From the NCBI GenBank assembly GCA_016928305.1, contig JAFGKY010000062.1, forward strand, positions 78,183 through 142,182: 64,000 bases of DNA. The letters run 5' to 3'. Both the position numbers and the translations under genes were made by a program. Positions 52,483 to 61,719 of the stretch are shown piece after piece. Numbering within the stretch: the stretch's first letter is position 1; each line of letters opens with the position of its first letter. Origin of the DNA: Bacteroidales bacterium. Lineage in GTDB: Bacteria > Bacteroidota > Bacteroidia > Bacteroidales > UBA10428. Below the pieces are notes generated by a model. The model had not been told where the DNA came from. It made no database searches and saw nothing but the letters and a program-made list of their open reading frames with translations.

Positions 52483-53511
52483 TTATTCCAAATTTACCAC
52501 AAAAGTGGAAAGGATCAAAACAATAATTCCAATCCACAACACAACCAGGGTTTTTGTGCTGCATCCTTTCCATTCTTTCAGCAGTATGCCCCATATATTG
52601 CTGATGGCTATATTCAGTGCCATCAGTATACTCCATGCAAAGATGGCCATGCCGGGAGGCAGTTTGCTCGACCCCATGCCGAAGAACAGGAACTGAAAGA
52701 ACCAGAGGATTCCGGCCAATGAACAGAACAATATGTTATTCAATAAAATTGTTCCTGAAACCGTTGTGTAATCCGAAAAAGTTTTATTCTTGAAATTAAG
52801 GAACATGCAATAAATGAAGTTGGTAATAAATCCTCCCAATAAAATAAAGATCAGCGAAGGATTTTTCTGGAACAGGGGATTAACACCATGTGTGAACGCA
52901 GCTTCCTCGATAGGCTGACCAGCCTGGAATCCGAAATTGAAACAGGCGCTCATAACTCCGGCCAGAATAGCAATGAGAATTCCTTTCTTCAGGGCAAACT
53001 CCTTTATGGCAACCTGTCTTTCTTCAGCACTCAATCCTTTGCTTTTTAATGCGCCGGCATACCCGATGATCACAATACCCAGCACGCATACCGATACACC
53101 TATAACCGTCAATATACCTCCCGAAGTACTGAACAGGTTCTCTCCGGCAATGATGGGCGGCAGCAGTGTGCCAAAGGCTGCACACAATCCCAGCGCGATG
53201 CTCTGCCCTAATGCCACACCAAGATACCTTATACTGAGGCCAAAGGTGAGGCCTCCGACGCCCCAGAGGATCCCGTAAAACATTGCCCACAGTTTAGCGG
53301 AGGATGGAGATGATGACAGGATGGATCCCAATGTACCATCGGGCACCGATAGCCAGGCAGCTACCCAGGGTGCTATGATCCAGGCAACAAGGCCCTGAAC
53401 GATCCAGTAGGATTCCCATGCCCAATTCCTGACTTTTTTGAAAGGAACATAAAAGCTGGCGGCACCAATGCTGCCTAAAGCTATTAAAGCTATACCCGCG
53501 ATAGGATTCAT
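52483..53511 (-). CDS. rhaT: L-rhamnose/H+ symporter
   Basis: 342 residues with about ten transmembrane helices. The N-terminal 'IALIALGSIGAASFYVPFKKVRNWAWESYW' and the internal 'GILWGVGGLTFGLSIRYLGVALGQSIALGLCAAFGTL' regions match RhaT, a DMT-superfamily sugar symporter. It imports L-rhamnose with a proton. It is 5' of rhaA on the same strand and divergent from the AraC regulator at 53634 (122 bp apart), the standard arrangement of a regulated rhamnose locus. Confidence 0.93.
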   Translation of the reverse strand: MNPIAGIALIALGSIGAASFYVPFKKVRNWAWESYWIVQGLVAWIIAPWVAAWLSVPDGTLGSILSSSPSSAKLWAMFYGILWGVGGLTFGLSIRYLGVALGQSIALGLCAAFGTLLPPIIAGENLFSTSGGILTVIGVSVCVLGIVIIGYAGALKSKGLSAEERQVAIKEFALKKGILIAILAGVMSACFNFGFQAGQPIEEAAFTHGVNPLFQKNPSLIFILLGGFITNFIYCMFLNFKNKTFSDYTTVSGTILLNNILFCSLAGILWFFQFLFFGMGSSKLPPGMAIFAWSILMALNIAISNIWGILLKEWKGCSTKTLVVLWIGIIVLILSTFVVNLE

Positions 53512-53633
53512 AAATTGTTTTTATGTTATTTTAACAATCTGGATAGTTTACTTATAGTAAAAATATGGTTCATTATTAGTAATTTCAATATATATTTTGG
53601 GCTATCCTTTATACAAAATGATACATTATTACA

Positions 53634-54512
53634 ATGGAAGATTATTTCAAATACCTGACACATAATCGCGAGGATAATGCCTGGGGGCTTTATCTCACCG
53701 TTGCCGGATGCGCACGGGTATTGCCGGGAGCAGAATATCCGCCTCCGGGGCACCCGACAGGTTATGATTTTAACTGGGAAAACGGCCGGGTACTGCATGA
53801 GTATCAGGTCAATTATATAACCGAAGGAGAAGGCATACTGGAACTTCGTTCCGGATTTTTTCCGGTCAAAGAAGGTTCTGTGATCCTCCTCCGTCCTGAT
53901 CAATGGCACCGTTATAAACCTGTTAAAGAAACCGGGTGGAAAGAACATTACCTGGGATTTAACGGCGACTTTACCCGGCATCTCTTTTCAAACAACGGAT
54001 TTGAAGCTGAGCAACCGGTATATCATATTGGTTTTCAGGACAGGATCATACAGTCGGTTTATGATGTAATAACGCTTGTGAAAGATGAAAAGCCGGGATA
54101 TCAGCAGGTCTGCTCCGGACTTGTGATACATATCCTGGGTATGATATTGTTCCTTAAGAAAAATGAAAATTATACCAGCAATGGTATTGAAAACATAATA
54201 CAGAAAGCATGTCTTATTATAAGGGAAAAGCTGAACCGTAACCTGAATGTTGAAGCACTGGCAGATGAACTCGACATTGGGTATTCACTGTTCCGCAAGA
54301 CCTTTAAAAAATACACCGGGTTGTCGCCGGTACAATATCATTTGTCACTCCGGCTGAAACAGGCACATTACCTCCTTGCCAGCACATCCATGAGCATTAA
54401 GGAAATTGCATTTCGCCTTGGATTTTGCTCGGTATATTATTTCAGCAAACTTTTTAAGGAAAAAACACATACGACACCGGGGGAATTCCGTAAATTGTCG
54501 GAAGGAAGGTAA
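53634..54512 (+). CDS. AraC-family regulator, probable rhamnose regulator
   Basis: 292 residues. An N-terminal cupin-like effector domain ('PTGYDFNWENGRVLHEYQVNYITEGEGILELRSG' order, with 'LLRPDQWHRYKP') is joined to a C-terminal AraC double helix-turn-helix: 'LNVEALADELDIGYSLFRKTFKKYTGLSPVQYH' and 'SIKEIAFRLGFCSVYYFSKLFKEKTHTTPGEFRK'. Such regulators respond to a sugar and activate the adjacent catabolic genes. Its divergence from rhaT-rhaA points to L-rhamnose or rhamnulose as effector; this is inference from position. Confidence 0.92.
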   Translation: MEDYFKYLTHNREDNAWGLYLTVAGCARVLPGAEYPPPGHPTGYDFNWENGRVLHEYQVNYITEGEGILELRSGFFPVKEGSVILLRPDQWHRYKPVKETGWKEHYLGFNGDFTRHLFSNNGFEAEQPVYHIGFQDRIIQSVYDVITLVKDEKPGYQQVCSGLVIHILGMILFLKKNENYTSNGIENIIQKACLIIREKLNRNLNVEALADELDIGYSLFRKTFKKYTGLSPVQYHLSLRLKQAHYLLASTSMSIKEIAFRLGFCSVYYFSKLFKEKTHTTPGEFRKLSEGR

Positions 54513-54761
54513 TATATTAGGAGAACGGGTCTTTGTAAACGGAAACATTGTATTCAGGCATACACTGCTTTACTGAATTGTTATATCAGTGATAAAACAT
54601 TCACGCAGGTTTTTTAAATGCAATTTTATTATAATTAATTGCCTGAAAAAGCATACAACTGCTTTTTATCTGAAAACTTGTAGTATATTTATTACGTGTC
54701 GGTGCTATCCATAAACAAACCAAACACGGAGGATTGATTATGCAAAAATCAATGCTGGGAT

Positions 54762-55868
54762 TCATGTCTTTTCAACAAGTGCAAGGCATTCAACATGGTG
54801 AGTTTGGGGAAAGAAATCATAGGGGATGATCTTTTTAACTTCAAAGCCCTTTGAAACAAGCATATCCAGGTCGCGCCGTAAGGTACCTGCACTACATGAG
54901 AGGTATGCAAGTCGTTCGGGCATCATTTGCTCCGTAATCCATTTCAACACTTCCGGTTCGATACCCGTCCGTGGAGGATTGGCATATACAAGTTTTTTCT
55001 TCCCCTGAAGATGAGTTACTTCGATCCATTGTTGCAACTGAGGCAAACGTTGGCCACACCGTCCTCGTAAGATTACCGATTCCGGAGAATTTTTAATAGC
55101 ACATGCGACTGCTTCACCGCCTGTTTCCACTCCAATGGTATGCGCTTCCCTGTCAGTCCAACGTACCAGGCTGCTGCCTATACCGCTGTAAAGATCAACC
55201 ACACAATCATCGTATCCGGGATTCAGAAACGCTGCAGCTTCATCAAGTGACAGGCCATGCAACTCATGAATGAGCTGACTGAAAGAGGTCCTGCCGTATA
55301 GTAAACCAGAATCGTTATACGCATGATCGGCCCCCCAAAGCAAATGCCATCCGCTTTTAGCAAACATCCGCCGGCCGGCAGAGGGATTCAGATGCAGCGA
55401 TAATCCCCTGATGCCAATTGATTGCAGCCTGGTTTTAACGGTTTTATCCAGCCACCTGTCACCGGGATGTTGTTTTGTTTTCAGCACCAGTGTGACCAGG
55501 GCATCAGACTGATACAAATAAGCAAGAGGGAAATCACCTGCAGGAGGCAGAACAGCCATTAATAACCGGATCAGCTTCCGTGTAACAGGTGCATGAACCG
55601 GACAGTCAGGTATGGCAATGAATTCATCCCTGCGTATCATGCCGAAATCCCACCGTCTATTTTCACACCTTGCAGTCAGCAATATTTTCCGGCGATAGTT
55701 CCACCTCCCTGATTCATCCACGGAACGGATAGACTCAATTATATCTTTCCATACATTCAATTGTTTTCTAATCCAGCCTTCCTTTTGTGCATGACTTTCC
55801 TGCATTGACATCGTACGATGTGAACATCCCGGGCAACGTTCAACACAACCATTCTTTAGTGCCACCAT
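54762..55868 (-). CDS. TrmA/RlmD-family RNA (uracil-5-)methyltransferase
   Basis: 368 residues. An N-terminal iron-sulfur-type cysteine set is Cys8, Cys12, Cys15 ('CVERCPGC') with Cys89 ('PDCPVH'). The methyltransferase domain has 'DCVVDLYSGIGSSLVRW' (SAM loop), 'VYANPPRTGIEPEVL', the nucleophile Cys325 in 'YLSCSAGTLRRDL', and Glu360 in 'HHVECLALV'. A TRAM domain is missing, and the length is below the usual ~450. It methylates a uridine of rRNA or tRNA; the target is unknown. It overlaps the 5' EamA gene by 13 bp, so they are translationally coupled. The minus-strand end overlaps a short plus-strand frame at 54740. Confidence 0.88.
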   Translation of the reverse strand: MVALKNGCVERCPGCSHRTMSMQESHAQKEGWIRKQLNVWKDIIESIRSVDESGRWNYRRKILLTARCENRRWDFGMIRRDEFIAIPDCPVHAPVTRKLIRLLMAVLPPAGDFPLAYLYQSDALVTLVLKTKQHPGDRWLDKTVKTRLQSIGIRGLSLHLNPSAGRRMFAKSGWHLLWGADHAYNDSGLLYGRTSFSQLIHELHGLSLDEAAAFLNPGYDDCVVDLYSGIGSSLVRWTDREAHTIGVETGGEAVACAIKNSPESVILRGRCGQRLPQLQQWIEVTHLQGKKKLVYANPPRTGIEPEVLKWITEQMMPERLAYLSCSAGTLRRDLDMLVSKGFEVKKIIPYDFFPQTHHVECLALVEKT

Positions 55869-56800
55869 TCCATAATGTTTTGTTTGACAGTAAAGAATGC
55901 CTTTTTTACTACCGTATGATATAACAGCAGCAGCGCAAGGGTAATGATTATCATACCCATCACAACGATGGTTTCAGGGTATTCATCAGGTAAAAGGATC
56001 CAGCTGAATATTGCTCCAAAAACGGGGATCATGAATTTCCAGACATTCAATTCCGAGACTTTGACACCCGATCTGCGGATCAAACCAAACCAGATTGTAT
56101 AGGCAACAGCAGAAATACAGACCAGCCAGAAAAGGGACGCATAATACAAAAATGGCCGTGGACCCGACACAGGTCCTTCCATAAAGAGGGATAGTAAATA
56201 CAACATTAAACCTCCGATAAACAATTGCACTGAATTCAGCACAACAGGATTAACATCCCTCTTTTTACTGCCTGCAACAACAATATTACCCATGCTGCTG
56301 GATATATTGGCAAGCACCAGTATCATAATCCCCCAGAACTCCCTGGCTTCTTTAAGTTTCAGGCTGAACCTGTCGGCACTGATCAGTATTATCCCGATTA
56401 TACCGAGGGTAATGGAAATACCTTTAAGGAGAGACAGACGTTCGTTACGAAGAAAGAAATGAGCCAACAGGGAAACAAATAAGGGGCCTGCACCGGAAAT
56501 AACTGCTGCTATATTGGCAGGCACCATATCTATACCTTTGTAAAAAAGAAAATATAAAATGCCCGTTTGCAGCACCGCTACCTTCAGGATGAATTTCCAG
56601 TGTATTACCACCTGTCCGGCATATTTTCTGAAATTCAGAAAAAAGATCATAAGCAAAAGTCCCGATAGCATGAATCGGATACCTGCAAAATGCAAGGGAT
56701 TTGTGTACTGCAAGCCTATTTTAACAGTAAAAAAAGCCGTCGACCACAGTAAACAGGTCACGATAGCTAAAAAAGGGGTGGATCGGAAAACGGTACGCAA
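55856..56800 (-). CDS. EamA/DMT-family transporter
   Basis: 314 residues, about ten transmembrane helices in two EamA repeats; begins 'FLAIVTCLLWSTAFFTVKIGLQYTNP', the characteristic first helix, and has 'ANIAAVISGAGPLFVSLLAHF', the conserved fourth-helix segment. Likely an inner-membrane exporter of a small metabolite. Its stop overlaps the start of the RNA methyltransferase by 13 bp, so both form one transcript although their functions are not obviously linked. Not closely similar to the EamA protein at 233-1126. Confidence 0.85.
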   Translation of the reverse strand: MRTVFRSTPFLAIVTCLLWSTAFFTVKIGLQYTNPLHFAGIRFMLSGLLLMIFFLNFRKYAGQVVIHWKFILKVAVLQTGILYFLFYKGIDMVPANIAAVISGAGPLFVSLLAHFFLRNERLSLLKGISITLGIIGIILISADRFSLKLKEAREFWGIMILVLANISSSMGNIVVAGSKKRDVNPVVLNSVQLFIGGLMLYLLSLFMEGPVSGPRPFLYYASLFWLVCISAVAYTIWFGLIRRSGVKVSELNVWKFMIPVFGAIFSWILLPDEYPETIVVMGMIIITLALLLLYHTVVKKAFFTVKQNIMEWWH

Positions 56801-56954
56801 TAATGAATAAGGTTAGGTTAACAATGAAAACATGTAAAATTATCTGAGATTAATCAATAAAAAAAATTACTCCATAGGGTAAGTGAAAGTCTAATGGTCA
56901 TATTAATGTCAACACATTTCAAAATGATGAAAAATAATAAAATAATGAAGAGCC

Positions 56955-58265
56955 ATGAAAACTTTTAAATTTTACATGAATGCAACAACTGCCGCTTTGA
57001 TTTTAATTACTATGTTATTATCCATGCCGGCTAAAGGGACAAATGCAGCGGGATCGAACGCCCGAAAAGATACAACCTTTATGGTTTATTCAGGCAAAGT
57101 AATTGATGCCCTTACAAAAAAGCCCATTGTTTTTGCCAATGTTTACCTGGTTAAAAGCAGTATAGGAACAGTAACCAATTCCGATGGGGAATTTGTTCTA
57201 AAAGTCCCGACCAAAGAATTAAACAAGATGGTTGGAATTTCTTTTATCGGTTATCATAATGTTGAGCTCAAACTAACCGATCTCTCACCGGAAGATAATG
57301 TTATCAAGCTTGAGCCATCGATGATACAAATAAAGGAGGTGGTAATCCGCACAAGCGATCCGTCCGAATTACTCCGGATGGCCATGCGAAGAATTGATGA
57401 AAATTACAAGGTTGCACCTGAAATGCTGATCGCCTTTTACCGGGAAACCATCAAGCAAAACCGCAGTTATGTGGCTGTTTCAGAAGCCGTGCTGGATGTG
57501 TACAAAGCACCGTATAACAATGATTTCGAATTTGACAGGGTAAAGATCTATAAAGGTCGTAAAAGCGAGGATGTCAAGAAAATGGATACCCTTATATTTA
57601 AGCTGCAGGGCGGACCCAGAACCAGTTTCCTGCTGGATATGGTGAAAAATCCGGGAGCATTGCTTTCAGCTGATTTTATCGACTATTACCAGTTTGCATT
57701 CGGAGGTTTTGTTACCATTGACGGTAGGGATAACTATGTTATAGAATTCGACCAGAGAGAAAATATTAATTATCCCCTTTACAAGGGAAAGCTTTACCTC
57801 GACACAAAGAACCTGGCCTTTTCAAGGCTTGATTTTGAGCTGAGTGAAAAAGGTATTGACCTGGCTGACAATGAACTTGTAAGGAAAAAACCCATCGACC
57901 TGAAAGTCAATGTAACCGGTGCACATTATATGATCAACTACCGTGTATTGGATGAAAAATGGTACCTTAACCATGTAAGAAGCGAGTTGACCTTTGACTG
58001 CAAATGGGCCAAGAAGCTGTTCAAATCGACCTATGTTACGGCACTGGAAATGGCTGTCACTGACAGGGACGATGAGAGTGTTGAAAAGTATAAATACAAA
58101 GAATCTGTTAAATTGTCGGACGTTTTTGCTGATCAGGTAAATTATTTTTCCGACGGTGATTTCTGGGGTGAGTATAACTACATCAAACCCGATGAATCAA
58201 TTGAGTCAGCCATTTCCAAATTAAACCGCAAGCTGAGACGACAGGAGTTGAATACCGATCATTGA
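56955..58265 (+). CDS. CarboxypepD_reg-like exported protein, paralog A of the sigma/FecR locus
   Basis: 436 residues with signal peptide ('ATTAALILITMLLSMPAKG'). Residues ~40-125 form a carboxypeptidase-regulatory-like beta-sandwich ('VYSGKVIDALTKKPIVFANVYLV', 'GTVTNSDGEFVLKVP', 'MVGISFIGYHNVEL'). A ~300-residue domain follows, without a plug or barrel: 'AFYRETIKQNRSYVAVSEAVLD', 'KIYKGRKSEDVKKMDTLIFKL', 'SFLLDMVKNPG', ending 'FWGEYNYIKPDESIESAI'. The same order recurs in the protein at 60038. Probably at the outer membrane or in the periplasm; function unknown. It precedes the sigma gene by 159 bp, with an inverted repeat between. Confidence 0.85.
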   Translation: MKTFKFYMNATTAALILITMLLSMPAKGTNAAGSNARKDTTFMVYSGKVIDALTKKPIVFANVYLVKSSIGTVTNSDGEFVLKVPTKELNKMVGISFIGYHNVELKLTDLSPEDNVIKLEPSMIQIKEVVIRTSDPSELLRMAMRRIDENYKVAPEMLIAFYRETIKQNRSYVAVSEAVLDVYKAPYNNDFEFDRVKIYKGRKSEDVKKMDTLIFKLQGGPRTSFLLDMVKNPGALLSADFIDYYQFAFGGFVTIDGRDNYVIEFDQRENINYPLYKGKLYLDTKNLAFSRLDFELSEKGIDLADNELVRKKPIDLKVNVTGAHYMINYRVLDEKWYLNHVRSELTFDCKWAKKLFKSTYVTALEMAVTDRDDESVEKYKYKESVKLSDVFADQVNYFSDGDFWGEYNYIKPDESIESAISKLNRKLRRQELNTDH

Positions 58266-58282
58266 TATAATTATGCAGGATT

Positions 58283-58351
58283 AATCATCCCCCCGCAGGA
58301 GTTTTGAAACCTTTTACTGGCAGAATTTTAAAATACCAACGGGGGATGATT
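58283..58351. other. Long-loop inverted repeat upstream of the sigma factor gene
   Basis: AATCATCCCCC (58283-58293) and GGGGGATGATT (58341-58351) are perfectly complementary over 11 bp, with a ~47-nt loop and a T-run (CTTTT) just after. It may terminate the paralog A transcript, or attenuate or regulate the sigma gene 74 bp downstream. Confidence 0.5.
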
Positions 58352-58424
58352 CTTTTACCTGAAGCTGAAGGTTATTTGCATATTGAGTTTATCATTACCT
58401 TTGCTTATTGATTGTTCACGCGGT

Positions 58425-58976
58425 ATGAAAGAGCAGGACACAGTCATGATGGAATCGATCCAATCAGGAGATCTTCAGGTTTTTGAAGTTTTCTTCCGTG
58501 CGTATTATCAACCGTTATGCTATTATGCCCTGCGATATGTTTCATCGCCGGATGTTGCTGAAGAAATTGTACAGGATCTTTTCTATACCATCTGGGAAAA
58601 ACGGGAAGAGCTGAACATAACAACATCACTTAAAGCATACATCTATACAGCCACGCATAACCGGTGCATGAAATACCTCAATCATCGCAAGATAGAACAG
58701 AAATACGAAAAACATTACCGCAATGTGTCAACCGATCAATACGAGCCTGCAGTGGATCCGACAAGTATGCATGAAATACAACGGATCATTAATCAAACGC
58801 TGGATTCGCTGCCCGAAAAATGCAGCCGTATTTTCAGGTTGAATCGTTTTGAGGGGCTTCGGTACATTGACATAGCAAAAAAACTGTCTATTTCGGTAAA
58901 GACGGTGGAGGCAAATATGGGAAGGGCATTGAAAATATTAAGGAAAAACCTTAAGGAATATGTTGAAACAGCCTAA
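58425..58976 (+). CDS. ECF sigma factor (FecI-like, Bacteroidota)
   Basis: 183 residues from the ATG at 58425, preferred to an upstream ATG at 58383 because the family begins near 'MMESIQSGDLQVFEVFFRAYYQ'. Region 2 ('YYQPLCYYALRYVSSPDVAEEIVQDLFYTIWEK') and region 4 ('LPEKCSRIFRLNRFEGLRYIDIAKKLSISVKTVEANMGRAL') are both complete; the latter is the -35-binding helix-turn-helix. Such sigma factors direct transcription of nearby genes under a FecR partner encoded 11 bp downstream. Unlike the usual PUL/iron loci, no SusC-type transducer follows. Confidence 0.95.
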   Translation: MKEQDTVMMESIQSGDLQVFEVFFRAYYQPLCYYALRYVSSPDVAEEIVQDLFYTIWEKREELNITTSLKAYIYTATHNRCMKYLNHRKIEQKYEKHYRNVSTDQYEPAVDPTSMHEIQRIINQTLDSLPEKCSRIFRLNRFEGLRYIDIAKKLSISVKTVEANMGRALKILRKNLKEYVETA

Positions 58977-58987
58977 GGAAACCGATT

Positions 58988-60019
58988 ATGAAAAATTATG
59001 ATATAAATAACTGGGATGTCCTGGTCAAATACCTGGCCGGAGAAGCTGATGAACAGGAGCAGAAAAAGGTCTTGGAATGGGTTCAGGCATCCCCGTCAAA
59101 TTCGGCGGCATATAACGAACTTAAAACGTACTGGGATTACATAAACAATATAAAAACAATGAATCAGTTTGATATTGATGACGGATGGAAAAAGCTGCAT
59201 AACAGGATAATCGCTTCTTCGGGAAGCTCTCCGACAGTGAAAGAGCTAAAACCAAAGAATACGATTTTGATATTTGGCAGGCCTCTATTGAAAATTGCAG
59301 CCACTGTTGGCTTACTGGTGATGCTTGGAACAGGAATATACTGGACCATTTCGACACTGCAAAAGAATGAAAGGCTTACTGTAGCCAGTTCAGGAGCTGA
59401 TGATCAGACAAGGATCACACTACCGGATGGATCAGTGATTCTTCTGAATGCCGATACGAAAATCAGTTATACAAAGAATTTCAACACACTTAATCGGGAA
59501 GTAATGTTAACAGGAGAAGCCTATTTTGATGTTACCCATGATCCGCAAAAGCCCTTCATGGTTTACACAGGTGAAGCTGTGATAAAGGTATTGGGGACAT
59601 CCTTTAACGTTCAGTCCTTAAAATCATCGGGAAAAGTGGAAGTGTTTGTCGAATCAGGCAGTGTGCAGTTATCCGAGGCAGATAATATAAATAATACCAT
59701 TACCATTGAACCGGGCTTTATCGGATCAATTGAAAATGAATCCCTTGAGATGCAAAAAAACACGGATCAGAATTACCTGGCCTGGAAAACCAGAAAGCTG
59801 GTTTTCGACAATATAGAGCTGGAAAAAGTAGCTGCCGACATACAGGATGTATTTAAGGTAAAAGTAGTGTTTGAAAACCAGGATATGACACGGTGCAAAA
59901 TCCGGAGTAATTTTGAGGATGAACCGTTGGAAAATGTTCTGGAAGCCATTTGTACCATACACAACTGGAAATGGGAAAGAAAAGGGGATAAGATCATTTT
60001 ATCCGGTCCGGGATGCTGA
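58988..60019 (+). CDS. FecR-family anti-sigma factor
   Basis: 343 residues. The cytoplasmic N-terminus ('VLVKYLAGEADEQEQKKVLEWVQASPSNSAAYNELK') is the FecR/DUF4880 sigma-binding region. One transmembrane helix lies near 95-115 ('IAATVGLLVMLGTGIYWTI'). The periplasmic part carries the FecR domain ('LPDGSVILLNADTKISY', 'VMLTGEAYFDVTHDPQKPFMV', 'VLGTSFNV', 'FVESGSVQL') and a C-terminal STN-like unit ('KLVFDNIELEKVAADIQDVFKV'). It receives a periplasmic signal and sequesters or activates the sigma factor. Gene spacing is 11 bp after sigma and 18 bp before the STN-bearing paralog B. Confidence 0.95.
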   Translation: MKNYDINNWDVLVKYLAGEADEQEQKKVLEWVQASPSNSAAYNELKTYWDYINNIKTMNQFDIDDGWKKLHNRIIASSGSSPTVKELKPKNTILIFGRPLLKIAATVGLLVMLGTGIYWTISTLQKNERLTVASSGADDQTRITLPDGSVILLNADTKISYTKNFNTLNREVMLTGEAYFDVTHDPQKPFMVYTGEAVIKVLGTSFNVQSLKSSGKVEVFVESGSVQLSEADNINNTITIEPGFIGSIENESLEMQKNTDQNYLAWKTRKLVFDNIELEKVAADIQDVFKVKVVFENQDMTRCKIRSNFEDEPLENVLEAICTIHNWKWERKGDKIILSGPGC

Positions 60020-60037
60020 AGGTCTTAATAAATAATT

Positions 60038-61639
60038 TTGTCAGGCATTGCATTGACATACAAGCCGGGTAAAAACCCAACAGCCTTATCACATAAGGCA
60101 ACCGGATTGTTTCGGTCCTTCAGAAACAGTCCGGTTCTATTTTTTTTCGCGCTTATACTGTCACAGTACGATCCTGCGATAGGACAGGATTCCCTGATAT
60201 ACCAACGGATAACGATCAGGGATACTACCCTTTCGGTCCAACAGGTTTTCCAGCTTATAAGCAAATATACCGCATTGAATTTCTCTTATAATCCCGAGGT
60301 TATCGATCTTTCGAAAACTGTTCATGTGGCTGCTGAAAACGAGTCTTTGCATTCCATACTGGACCGAATCTTGCAGGATCCCGCGCTGGAATACCGTATC
60401 ATTGGCCGGCAGATAGTTATCTTCAAACCATTGGTCATAAAGCAACATGATATTCATACCCTGCCGGACAGAAATCCGGTGGTGATGCTTGAGATCAAGG
60501 GACGTATACTCGACAGGCATAACCGTGACCCGATTCCTTTCGCCAATATTTACCTTGTTGGCAAAAGCACCGGTACCATAGCCAACCTCCAGGGAGATTT
60601 TCTGCTGAAACTGAGTTCCGATCACCTGCAGGATAGCCTTGTCGTCTCCAGCATGGGTTACGAAAAGCTTATTATGCCTGTGACTTATTTTATGAGCGGG
60701 CAGCAGGACTATTACCTGAAAACCGATATTATTCCTATCCAGGAAGTCATCATCCGGAAAAAAAATCCGCTTTTGCTGCTGACGAATGCCATCGAAAATA
60801 TTCGCGTGAATTATCCTCTGTATCCAACACTGCTGACCTCCTTTTACCGTGAAATTATTTCGAAAAACAACAGGATAATGTCCGTTTCGGAAGCTATTCT
60901 GCAAACTTATAAAACGGCTTACATACTCCCTGTAACCGGAGATCAGATTAAAATAATCAAAGGAAGAAAAACCCGGGAAATCAACAGCTCCGACACACTT
61001 ATCATGAAACTCAAAGCCGGACTAAATACAACGCTGTTGCTTGATATCGTGAAAAACCTGCCGGAATTTCTGACAGAAGAAAACTTCCCGGCGTATTCCT
61101 ATCAGATGACGGATATCATCGTGAATGATCAGGACGATCTATATGTCATCCGGTTTTCTCCAAAAGAAGGGTATCCACGGGCAATCTACAAAGGAAGAAT
61201 CTTTCTAAATATCCAAAACCTGGCCATAACAGCAGTAGAATTTGAAGTCGATCCGCTGAAGATGGAAGAAGCTACTGATATGTTCGTACTGAAAAAACCC
61301 CGTTATATTAAGGTTAAACCGCAGATGGCACAATACAGGGTGACTTTCCGGAAAATTGAGGATCGTTATTATTTAAACCTGATAAGGTGTGAAACTTCAT
61401 TTCGGGTCAGGTACAAAAACCAGTTATTCGGATCGGTTTACAGGACCATTCTGGAAATGGCTGTAACCCAGATTGAGAATAATGATATTGAACGTTTCAG
61501 GATAAAAGAGGCGGCCCGTTCGCAGGAGATTTTCATGGAACAGATAACCGATTACGAGGACAGTTTCTGGGATGAATTCAACTTCATTAAACCCGAAGAG
61601 CCGCTGGAGGAAGCGATGAAGAGGCTGGGAGGTGAGTAG
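60038..61639 (+). CDS. STN plus CarboxypepD_reg exported protein, paralog B of the sigma/FecR locus
   Basis: 533 residues. A hydrophobic signal region (~30-45, 'NSPVLFFFALILSQ') leads to an STN domain (~55-130, 'LSVQQVFQLISKYTALNFSYN', 'LHSILDRILQDPALEYRII'), the signalling domain that contacts FecR in transducers. Then a CarboxypepD_reg domain ('EIKGRILDRHNRDPIPFANIYLV') and the same ~300-residue domain as paralog A ('SFYREIISKNNRIMSVSEAIL', 'KIIKGRKTREINSSDTLIMKL', 'LLLDIVKN', end 'FWDEFNFIKPEEPLEEAM'). There is no TonB plug or beta-barrel. It likely relays a surface or periplasmic cue to FecR. Confidence 0.88.
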   Translation: MSGIALTYKPGKNPTALSHKATGLFRSFRNSPVLFFFALILSQYDPAIGQDSLIYQRITIRDTTLSVQQVFQLISKYTALNFSYNPEVIDLSKTVHVAAENESLHSILDRILQDPALEYRIIGRQIVIFKPLVIKQHDIHTLPDRNPVVMLEIKGRILDRHNRDPIPFANIYLVGKSTGTIANLQGDFLLKLSSDHLQDSLVVSSMGYEKLIMPVTYFMSGQQDYYLKTDIIPIQEVIIRKKNPLLLLTNAIENIRVNYPLYPTLLTSFYREIISKNNRIMSVSEAILQTYKTAYILPVTGDQIKIIKGRKTREINSSDTLIMKLKAGLNTTLLLDIVKNLPEFLTEENFPAYSYQMTDIIVNDQDDLYVIRFSPKEGYPRAIYKGRIFLNIQNLAITAVEFEVDPLKMEEATDMFVLKKPRYIKVKPQMAQYRVTFRKIEDRYYLNLIRCETSFRVRYKNQLFGSVYRTILEMAVTQIENNDIERFRIKEAARSQEIFMEQITDYEDSFWDEFNFIKPEEPLEEAMKRLGGE

Positions 61640-61719
61640 GTGTCTGAACTAGGATTTTTAGGATTAAGAGGATCATAGGATTAATATAGAAGGAATCACC
61701 GGTGCGATTTTTCAAACTC

